Shown here: positions 1-6,700 of the stretch, piece by piece | Layout of the letters: each line of letters begins with the position of its first letter | Position numbering within the stretch: the first letter of the stretch is position 1 | Source: Candidatus Cloacimonadota bacterium | Lineage (GTDB): Bacteria > Cloacimonadota > Cloacimonadia > Cloacimonadales > JAFGVF01 | Assembly (NCBI GenBank): GCA_016938155.1 | Contig: JAFGVF010000161.1 | Location: 1 to 7,034, forward strand | DNA length: 7,034 nucleotides | Direction: 5' to 3' | The notes under the pieces: generated by a model | The model's input: only the letters and a program-made list of their open reading frames with translations | What the model was told of the DNA's origin: nothing | Database searches by the model: none | Made by a program: the position numbers and the translations under genes

Positions 1-2760
1 AAAGGTAAGAATGTGGGCGTTCTAATCGACATTACCGCAGAGGGTCTCTACTTCAAAGATGGAGTTCCTTATGCAGGCTTAACCAATAAGCAGGATAATC
101 ATCTTCACATAGGCAAAACATGGATTCCTTTATTCCCGAAATCAAAGGGAAATGAAGAGATCGAGATGCTTGTGGAAGCAGGTGCAAATGACCTCTTCGG
201 CGAAAGGGGCGGTACTTATTATCTCAAGCAGGCTGAGATAGTTTGTATCAATAAGAAAGAGTATCAATTTGACCTTGATTTAAGATTCCTGACTGCCCTG
301 GCAGAACAATTGGAAAAGGATTCAACCCGTTTCCAGAAAATACTTTATGGTCTGAATGAGTGCTGTAATGTTTGGCAAGGCGGGAAAGGTATTGATAAAT
401 GCCTTGAAATCACTAAAGAACTGCTTTCGAAGCCTGCTAATGCAAGTGAATTGACAGTTTACTCTATCGGTCATGCTCATCTTGATCTTGCCTGGCTCTG
501 GCCGGTTAGAGAAACGAGACGCAAAGGGGGGAGAACCTTTGCTACTGCACTTCGCATGATGGAGGAGTTCCCGGAATACAAATTCGGAGCTTCTCAACCC
601 CAGCTCTATGAATGGGTAAAGAAGGACTATCCCGAGCTTTTCAAGCAGGTTCAAAAATCGGTTAAAGCGGGTCGTTGGGAGTGTCAAGGTGCAATGTGGG
701 TTGAACCTGACATGAATATCAGCGGTGGGGAAGCCCTCGTTCGTCAATGCCTCTACGGCAAAGCTCTTTATATGAAGGAATTCGGTAAGGATGTCCGTAA
801 CCTCTGGTTACCGGATGTATTCGGCTATTCTGCTGCCTTACCTCAGATATTGAAAAAGAGTGGAGTTGATTATTTCATGACTCAGAAGATTTCCTGGAAT
901 GAAACCAATAAATTCCCGCATCATACTTTTAATTGGGAAGGAATAGACGGAACGAGAATCCTTACACATTTCCTCCCCACCAATGACTACAACCTTGCCA
1001 ATTGGCCTTCTCAACTCAGAGACAGCACCAAACGCTATGCCCAGTCCGATGTATCGGATGAATTTCTTAATCTTTATGGTATCGGTGATGGTGGAGCAGG
1101 TCCAGGCCGACTACATATTGAATTCGGGAAACGCCAACAGGATCTGGAAGGCACACCAAAGTTCAAGTTTGCCTTTGCCGAGGAGTTCTTTGAGAAAATA
1201 GCCGCTATTCCGGCAGAGAAGCTTCCTGTCTGGGTGGGTGAACTTTATCTTGAATATCACCGTGGAACATACACTACTCAGGCACTGATGAAGAAGTACA
1301 ACAGAATGTTAGAGCTTACTCTGCGAGATGTTGAATTCCTCGGAGCTGTATTGGGCGGTTTACCGAAAGACAAGATGGACCAAATCTGGAAGGATACACT
1401 TTTAAATCAGTTCCACGATATTCTGCCGGGTTCTTCCATTCACTGGGCTTATGAAGATGCCCACAGAATGTCTGAGGAGAATCTTGCTAAACTCTCGGCA
1501 ATTAAAGATTCCATATTAACTAAAGCTTTTGGTAAAGGTGACGATACCCTTACCCTGATTAATACTCTTAGTTGGGATAGGGAGGAACTTGTTCATTTGG
1601 AAAGAGAGAATAAAATGATTCCTGTGAAGGTTCCTGCTATGGGTACGGTAACTTATGACAGGAAAGAGTTTGTGGAGAGTTATCCCGAAGGAGAAGTTGA
1701 GCCGGGAGGAGTCTTTGACTTTAATCTGGAAAACACTCAGATTAGTGTTGATTTTGACCCCGAAACAGGTGAAATCATCTCCATTTATGATAACGAAGCC
1801 CATCGTGAGACACTTAAAGGCAGAGCTAATACGCTCCTTTTATGGGAAGATAAACCTAATAATTGGGATGCATGGGACATTAATCACTTCTATCTTGAGA
1901 CTAAGCCGGAACAGGCTAAATTCCTTGGTGCTGATACGGTTATGGAATCAGAGGATATGATAAGTGTACGATTCCGATTCTCGATCGGTGTATCTTCTAT
2001 CAGTCAGATTATCTCATTAAAGGAAAACTCGCGTCAATTGAACATAAAGACTACTGTTGATTGGAAAGAGGCTCATAAGATGTTGAGAGTAAGAGCCGAA
2101 ACTGCTATCCATAACGGTGAAGCTCTCTATGAGATTCAGTATGGGAATATCAAACGACCCACACATGACAATACCAGCTGGGATGCTGCTAAGTTTGAGA
2201 CTGCAGCACATCGGTTTGCAGACCTTTCCGAAACGGATTATGGTTTTGCCATTCTCAATGATTGCAAATACGGACATCGTATCCGTGATAATGTAATGGA
2301 ATTAACCCTGCTTCGCAGTCCCAAAATGCCCGACAAAGAAGCCGATATGCGTGTTCATGAATTCACCTTTGCTTATCTTCCACATCCGGGTGACTTTGCT
2401 CATTCTGAGGTGCTTAAGAGAGCTCATGAGCTTAACTCTCCCTTAATCATACATCGTGGAAGTACCAAGCATTATGAAGACAGAAGTTATTTCAGAATTG
2501 AACAGAACAATGCTGTTGGTGCCATTCAGGTTAAGATTGAAACAGTTAAACCTGCCGAAGACGGAGATGGAACTATCATCAGACTCTATGAAACATGTGG
2601 TCGTCCGGTAGATGTAACCCTTATGTGTCATGATATCTGGTCGAAGATGATTGAAACCAATCTGCTGGAGCAAGGTGATACTGTTGTTGCAGAAAATACC
2701 GGGTGTGTTGATCTGGGATTTACTCCTTATGAGATAAGGACATTCAGATTAGTTCGATAG
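1..2760 (+). CDS. Alpha-mannosidase, glycoside hydrolase family 38 (5' end outside window)
   Basis: This is a class II alpha-mannosidase that hydrolyses non-reducing terminal alpha-mannose with retention, using one catalytic metal ion (normally zinc). Residues are numbered from the GTG at 13. Seen: HAHLDLAWLWP at 154-164, whose H156 and D158 match the metal ligands; WVEPDMN near 231; LPDVFGYS with D268 as the expected nucleophile and metal ligand; the mid-domain motif EYHRGTYTTQ around H416; QFHDILPGS with H468 as the fourth metal ligand; and the C-terminal beta-domain ending TPYEIRTFRL. All key residues are present, so it should be active. The HAHLDLAWLWP form and the lack of any visible membrane segment fit the cytosolic MAN2C1-like branch. 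The frame is open back to base 1, and the first visible residues already belong to the family's N-terminal domain. About 100 residues are therefore probably missing upstream, and the GTG at 13 is probably internal despite an AAAGG seven bases before it. Stop TAG at 2758-2760. The family call is secure; the exact linkage preference cannot be read. Confidence 0.95.
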   Translation, partial: KGKNVGVLIDITAEGLYFKDGVPYAGLTNKQDNHLHIGKTWIPLFPKSKGNEEIEMLVEAGANDLFGERGGTYYLKQAEIVCINKKEYQFDLDLRFLTALAEQLEKDSTRFQKILYGLNECCNVWQGGKGIDKCLEITKELLSKPANASELTVYSIGHAHLDLAWLWPVRETRRKGGRTFATALRMMEEFPEYKFGASQPQLYEWVKKDYPELFKQVQKSVKAGRWECQGAMWVEPDMNISGGEALVRQCLYGKALYMKEFGKDVRNLWLPDVFGYSAALPQILKKSGVDYFMTQKISWNETNKFPHHTFNWEGIDGTRILTHFLPTNDYNLANWPSQLRDSTKRYAQSDVSDEFLNLYGIGDGGAGPGRLHIEFGKRQQDLEGTPKFKFAFAEEFFEKIAAIPAEKLPVWVGELYLEYHRGTYTTQALMKKYNRMLELTLRDVEFLGAVLGGLPKDKMDQIWKDTLLNQFHDILPGSSIHWAYEDAHRMSEENLAKLSAIKDSILTKAFGKGDDTLTLINTLSWDREELVHLERENKMIPVKVPAMGTVTYDRKEFVESYPEGEVEPGGVFDFNLENTQISVDFDPETGEIISIYDNEAHRETLKGRANTLLLWEDKPNNWDAWDINHFYLETKPEQAKFLGADTVMESEDMISVRFRFSIGVSSISQIISLKENSRQLNIKTTVDWKEAHKMLRVRAETAIHNGEALYEIQYGNIKRPTHDNTSWDAAKFETAAHRFADLSETDYGFAILNDCKYGHRIRDNVMELTLLRSPKMPDKEADMRVHEFTFAYLPHPGDFAHSEVLKRAHELNSPLIIHRGSTKHYEDRSYFRIEQNNAVGAIQVKIETVKPAEDGDGTIIRLYETCGRPVDVTLMCHDIWSKMIETNLLEQGDTVVAENTGCVDLGFTPYEIRTFRLVR

Positions 2761-2774
2761 TTTAAGTATGTAAC

Positions 2775-2792
2775 GCAATTCTCCCGAATTGC
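2775..2792. repeat. Short perfect hairpin after the mannosidase stop
   Basis: GCAATTC and GAATTGC form a perfect 7-bp stem with a TCCC loop, starting 15 bases after the stop codon and 14 bases before the main terminator stem. No T-run follows, so it is not a terminator by itself. In the transcript it would be an extra 3'-UTR hairpin, possibly stabilising the RNA 3' end; that role is inferred. Confidence 0.5.
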
Positions 2793-2805
2793 ATGGGATA
2801 ATATT

Positions 2806-2835
2806 AGGGCAGATGAAAATCTGCCCTTTTTCTTT
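2806..2835 (+). terminator. Rho-independent terminator of the mannosidase unit
   Basis: AGGGCAGAT (2806-2814) and ATCTGCCCT (2819-2827) form a perfect 9-bp stem capped by a GAAA tetraloop of the stable GNRA type. TTTTCTTT follows directly at 2828-2835. It lies 46 bases beyond the stop codon. The reverse strand lacks an equally good T-run after the stem (TAATATTAT), so termination should act mainly on plus-strand transcripts. It separates the mannosidase unit from the downstream gene. Confidence 0.9.
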
Positions 2836-3104
2836 ATGTAAGCGATAAATATAACATGTAATCGCCATATTCACTAATTAGATTTCTTACATCTCATCCA
2901 ACTATTAATTCCATTAAGAAATTTCTTCTCCGGTTTCTCTTTCATCTGGCATTTAGTGCACTGCGACTCACCTGAGTTGCTGACAATTCGAAGAGTTGTT
3001 CTCTTGAACAGCTTATATTGGTAAGTGATGCTTCAGATTCACCATATTTTGGGAAGAGTACAACTAAAGCAGTACCTCCGTTTATTTTATAAATCCTCCA
3101 GGTA

Positions 3105-3131
3105 AAGGATAGTGGAAATGCCACTATCCTT
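3105..3131. repeat. Perfect 11-bp stem hairpin
   Basis: AAGGATAGTGG (3105-3115) and CCACTATCCTT (3121-3131) pair perfectly around the loop AAATG. On the plus strand the stem is followed by ATCTACTTTTATTCT, a delayed and broken T-run. On the minus strand it is followed by TACCTGG. It is therefore not a typical intrinsic terminator in either direction. It overlaps the only available start codon (GTG, 3122-3124 on the minus strand) of the doubtful minus-strand frame. It could be a repeat-end structure, a protein-binding dyad or a weak terminator. Confidence 0.6.
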
Positions 3132-3243
3132 ATCTACTTTTATTCTAAAACATCTTAATCAATCACTTTCCCTCTCTTTTTATACTGCCTACGCACTACA
3201 TTAACAATTCATGAATATTTACTTGGGCAAGACTGAATAATTC

Positions 3244-3275
3244 CTCAATCATTGTTCGTCTGAGCAATGATTGAG
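3244..3275. repeat. Inverted copy of the 11-bp unit forming a hairpin
   Basis: CTCAATCATTG (3244-3254) is the exact reverse complement of CAATGATTGAG (3265-3275), giving an 11-bp stem with a 10-base loop. The same CAATGATTGAG recurs at 3287-3297, so the left arm can pair with either copy and two alternative folds are possible. Reading outward, TTCCTCAATCATTG at 3241-3254 differs at one base from the reverse complement of the array, so the left arm is an array fragment in opposite orientation. Confidence 0.65.
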
Positions 3276-3315
3276 CAAGGGTTGAGCAATGATTGAGCAA
3301 GAATTGACTAAAGAT
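3261..3315 (+). repeat. Tandem array of five 11-bp units
   Basis: The units are TGAGCAATGAT (3261-3271), TGAGCAAGGGT (3272-3282), TGAGCAATGAT (3283-3293), TGAGCAAGAAT (3294-3304) and a diverged TGACTAAAGAT (3305-3315). The first four share TGAGCAA and a final T. Units 1-2 and 3-4 also read as a 22-bp repeat with 20 of 22 identities, which suggests a duplication of a pair. The period is close to one helical turn, so each copy would sit on the same DNA face. The last base coincides with the start of the right inverted arm. No reading frame makes sense of it as protein. Confidence 0.8.
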
Positions 3316-3485
3316 TAATGTAGGGCGTAGAGGGAGAGAACTGGAAGAAAAACGAGAATTTTGTGGGAATTCTAAGAATAGCAAACAATGTTAATCCATG
3401 ACATAGACAATAACAAGTTCAGCAGAGCGTATGCAGTATGTCCATCTTTGTTTCAACAGGTTTAGTTACTAATGGAATTAAGAAG

Positions 3486-3501
3486 CGAACGAAATCGTTC
3501 G
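3486..3501. promoter_or_regulatory. Interrupted palindrome, possible operator copy 1
   Basis: The site is CGAACGA-AA-TCGTTCG, with 7-bp arms around an AA centre. Its 14-bp core GAACGAAATCGTTC recurs exactly 105 bp downstream. A further half-site CGTTCA lies at 3507-3512. The symmetry is typical of a site for a dimeric helix-turn-helix repressor or activator. No regulator gene is in the window and I do not recognise the family, so the operator role is inferred. Confidence 0.45.
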
Positions 3502-3590
3502 GTTTGCGTTCAATTAGGGTCATTTCTCATAAAGTAATGTATATCAAGTAATAACTTCATTGTCAATATAGATTAGTTCCCGATAAGGGT

Positions 3591-3606
3591 TGAACGAAAT
3601 CGTTCA
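3591..3606. promoter_or_regulatory. Interrupted palindrome, possible operator copy 2
   Basis: The site is TGAACGA-AA-TCGTTCA, with 7-bp arms around the same AA centre. The 14-bp core is identical to copy 1 although the flanks differ, which points to selection on the core. It lies 62 bp upstream of the candidate -35 and 160 bp upstream of the surface-protein start codon. A 105-bp centre-to-centre distance is ten helical turns, so proteins bound at both copies would face the same way, as in looping or cooperative control. Confidence 0.45.
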
Positions 3607-3667
3607 CAGGATAAGTGTGTAAGTAACCTAACATTATGATAGATAATGACTAACAAAACGATATTCT

Positions 3668-3696
3668 TTGGGCTTGGTTTTTGCAATAGATATAAG
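3668..3696 (+). promoter_or_regulatory. Weak sigma70-like promoter candidate
   Basis: TTGGGC (3668-3673) and TATAAG (3691-3696) are separated by 17 bases. The -10 matches five of six consensus positions, while the -35 matches only TTG. Transcription would start near 3703 and leave a leader of about 64 bases before the ATG at 3767. No Bacteroidota-type TAnnTTTG element was found at a suitable place upstream. This is pattern matching only. Confidence 0.25.
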
Positions 3697-3753
3697 TAAC
3701 AGAGGCAAATCTGTAACAATCCTGAACACAGGAATAATTGTAATCTTTTAGAG

Positions 3754-3760
3754 AAAGGAG
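3754..3760 (+). promoter_or_regulatory. Shine-Dalgarno of the surface-protein gene
   Basis: AAAGGAG lies six bases before the ATG at 3767. Strong complementarity to the 16S rRNA 3' end with good spacing fixes the start codon, which is immediately followed by a signal peptide. Confidence 0.85.
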
Positions 3761-3766
3761 AAGGCT

Positions 3767-6700
3767 ATGAAAAATTACAAATGGATTATTATCTTTGTAA
3801 TGGCAATCTGTTGGGTAACACTCAAATCAATCCCTGCCCCGGACAATAACTGTCTTGATTTTAATGGATTTGGTGATTATGTACAACTTGACAATGAGAA
3901 TGCTTATGATTTCACAAATTACTTAACGGTGGAGTTCTGGGTAAAAGTTGATTCCTGGTTGTTTCCATGGGCAGCTTTAGTAACAAAGGGAGATTCCTCA
4001 TGGAGAGTACACAGATACAACGCCACAGATTTCATTCGTTTTGAAACAGGCAATGTATATGTAACAACTACAACAGAATTCAATGACAACGAATGGCATC
4101 ATATAGTTTGTGAAAAGTACGGTGCTTCCATCTATATTTATGTGGATGGCGTAAGAGAGGATTTCGTAATCAATTCCCCAACCTTGGCAGCCAATAGTTA
4201 TCCCGTCTGCATTGGTGAGAACTACGAGCAAAGGGGCAGGTATTTTGACGGTCAAATAGACGATGTAAGAATTTGGAATTCAAGTATCTATAGAACTGAG
4301 TACTCAACAAATCCAAATGTTATCTGGGAGCATATACATACTCCTCCGACAGGTGGAGGTTTAGTGGCATATTATAGCATGAATACTGCCAATGGAAGTA
4401 TATTGACCAATAGTACAGGCACGAATCATGGAACAATCTATGGAGCAACATATACTTCATCACCTACGCCTGTGGGAGTAAACTGGTATGGAGGAACTTA
4501 CTCCGATTTAACCCTTGATTACGATGTTTCAAAGATTTGGAGTGATCTCTCCATATCTTCTAATCTGACCGTTAATCCAGGGGTTACAGTGGAGATGCAG
4601 GGGGATTTCAGAATCAATATGATTAGTTCTGCAGAATTTAATGCCGTCGGTACAGAAACCGACAGTATTTTATTCACCGTGGTAGATACAACAGGATATG
4701 CAACCGGTACGGGAGGTTGTTGGAAGGGGATTCGACTTGATGGTAGTTTATACAATGGTTCAAACACAATTGAACACTGCATTTTTGAGTATGGATTAGC
4801 ATCGGGACTTGATGGAAATCCGTCCTATGGTGGAGTAATAGAATTCGATGCCTACGCTCCGGCAGAGATAAAAAACTCACTTTTCCGATACAACACAGCC
4901 TCCGAACACGGAGGAGCTATTTATATGTTGGAAACCGGTATGACAACCGGTACCGGTTCTGCCGTGATTGAAAACTGCACTTTTAAAAATAATACGGCAG
5001 GCGATAACGGAGGAGCTATCTATAGTAGTGGAAAAGGGTTAACAATCCGTGGTTGCCGATTTGAAGGGAATGAGGCGACTCTGGGAGGTGCCGTTTATAT
5101 CTCCACGGGAGCGTTCTTCCAAACTCTTTTCCAGAACAATATAGTAGTCGGAAATGTTGCCGATAACGGCGGGGGTCTTTACATAACCCAGTCGAATATG
5201 GACAATTGGAACAATAACCTCATTCTGGATAATACGGCAGAATACGGAGGCGGTATTTATGTTGCCGACAACTCAGACACCATTATCAGAAACAGTATAA
5301 TCAGGGGGAATAACGCTACAAACGGTGAGCAAATCTATATTTACAACACTGATTCTGACCCCGCATTTGAGTATTGCATAATCGAAGGAGGGTTTGATGG
5401 ATTTGCAGGTAGCGGAGCTGAAAGCTATACTGGCTCTATGCTGTTTTGCTACGACAAAGACCCACTCTTTCTGGGAACGGGAGGGCACCCTTATGCTCTT
5501 TCGGATTATTCACCCTGCATTAACGCAGGAAAGCCGGGAACTACTGCCGGAGATTACGATTTAGCAGGCAATCCCCGTATCTTTATCAGCAGTGCCGACA
5601 CAGGCTATTTACTGCATCAGGGTTTTAACAACATAGATATTGGTCCCTATGAATATCAGCAGGATACCGGTACTATTGCTTATGACCTAACGGTGAATGA
5701 AGCCGTAACCCTAAATCATGACATTCTGATTCCGGTCGGGACTACGGTTACATTTAGAAGTGTAATACTCTATGATGCAGATGTAAGTATCACAGTAGTC
5801 GGCAATCTGAATACATCCGGTGCATCAATCAGAAGATACTTCAATACGCCCACGGAGTCAGGAATAGTTTTTGTGGGAAACTCAGGCTCTTCCTTAATAG
5901 CGAATACTTCCTTCACCAGAAATGAGCCTCAGTCAGGAGTAGAGAAAGGCTGGTTCATTTTTGTGAACGGCTATGATGGTTTAAGAATTGAAAACTCCTG
6001 GTTTAATGGTGGCATGGCAGACCAGGGGGGAGCTATATATTTTAAAGATTGTGTATCAGAAATCTATGGTTCTCTTTTACTTGGGAATGAGGCTTCTGTA
6101 TCGGGAGGAGGGATTTATTGCGAGAATTCAGATGTTACTCTCTCGAATTTAACCATAAGTAACAGCATTGGAACATACTCGGCAATTGAAGCTGACAGTC
6201 AATCAGAAGTTTATCTATTCAGCAGTATTGTTTGGGGTAATGCTGACAACCCATTGTCAAATAGCCTTATCGCCTATTACTCCGATATTCAAGGGGGTTA
6301 CATTTCCGGTACCGGGATTATTGATGAAGACCCGCAGTTTCTGAGTATCACAGGTGAAAACAAATATAAACTGAAATCCACTTCTCCCTGCATAAACAGG
6401 GGTATGCCGGATGTATCACAACTAAATCTCCCCACATACGATTATTTTGGAAACCCAAGAATACATCAGCATCAGATTAGTTTATACAACAGGATTGATA
6501 TGGGGATTAGCGAGTATGAAGGTTTACTGGCTCCTGCAAATTTCAGTGCCAGTGATGGTGATAACAGCTATCCCGGATATGTTTACATGACTTGGGAATA
6601 CAGAAATACTTACCAGCCATTGAACGGTTTCCAAATATATAGAGATGGCATCATGATTAATTCAGTTCTTCCACAAAGCAACTCATACTCAGATTATGAA

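Larger units (their letters stand above)
3189..3330. repeat. 142-bp composite repeat with 16-bp inverted arms
   Basis: The left arm CTACGCACTACATTAA (3189-3204) and right arm TTAATGTAGGGCGTAG (3315-3330) are inverted copies matching at 15 of 16 positions. They enclose 110 bases holding a second hairpin (3244-3275) and an 11-bp tandem array (3261-3315). I see no target-site duplication (left flank ATACTGC, right flank AGGGAGA) and no coding capacity. It resembles a small non-autonomous mobile or dispersed intergenic repeat, but that class is inferred; a structured regulatory region or cruciform is an alternative. Confidence 0.6.
2836..3753. other. Long intergenic region without a convincing gene
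   Basis: About 0.9 kb lies between the terminator and the Shine-Dalgarno of the surface-protein gene, and no convincing coding sequence is visible on either strand. Left third (2836-3131): two overlapping minus-strand open frames (2942-3124 and 2874-3032) that read somewhat like protein but lack a good start and ribosome site, ending near a strong hairpin at 3105-3131. Middle (3189-3330): a composite of inverted and tandem repeats. Stretch 3331-3485: AT-rich, only a weak AGAATT/AATTCT dyad around 3355-3373, otherwise nothing recognised. Right part (3486-3753): two identical interrupted palindromes, a weak promoter candidate and the leader of the next gene, which can form a small bulged hairpin at 3716-3741 (ACAAT-CCTG pairing with CAGG-ATTGT). 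Confidence 0.7.

Noticed and set aside
322..747. 141-residue minus-strand open frame inside the mannosidase gene
   Set aside because: It lies wholly within a well-supported gene whose catalytic motifs are encoded on the plus strand. Its translation has no recognisable domain.
3261..3315. The short repeats as a CRISPR array
   Set aside because: The 11-bp units are directly adjacent with no spacers, and no cas gene is present.
3196..3384. 62-residue minus-strand open frame across the 11-bp array
   Set aside because: It simply reads through the tandem repeat and inverted arms. It has low complexity (Ser/Leu-rich), no ribosome site and no family resemblance.
2906..3481. 12-bp inverted pair TTAATTCCATTA / TAATGGAATTAA about 560 bp apart
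   Set aside because: The match is short and AT-rich, does not extend into the flanks, and has no symmetric features between the arms. Chance is a sufficient explanation.
3790..3797. TATCTTTG, a match to the Bacteroidota -7 promoter element TAnnTTTG
   Set aside because: It lies inside the signal-peptide coding region, downstream of a strong Shine-Dalgarno and start codon, so it cannot drive this gene.
3800..3811. Cys15 in the signal peptide as a possible lipoprotein site
   Set aside because: The residues before it (V-M-A-I) do not fit a lipobox, since Ile replaces the small residue at -1. The hydrophobic segment also continues past the Cys.
3998..5488. Several minus-strand frames of 68-87 residues in the right third of the window
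   Set aside because: They overlap the continuous plus-strand surface-protein frame, which shows clear domain motifs throughout.
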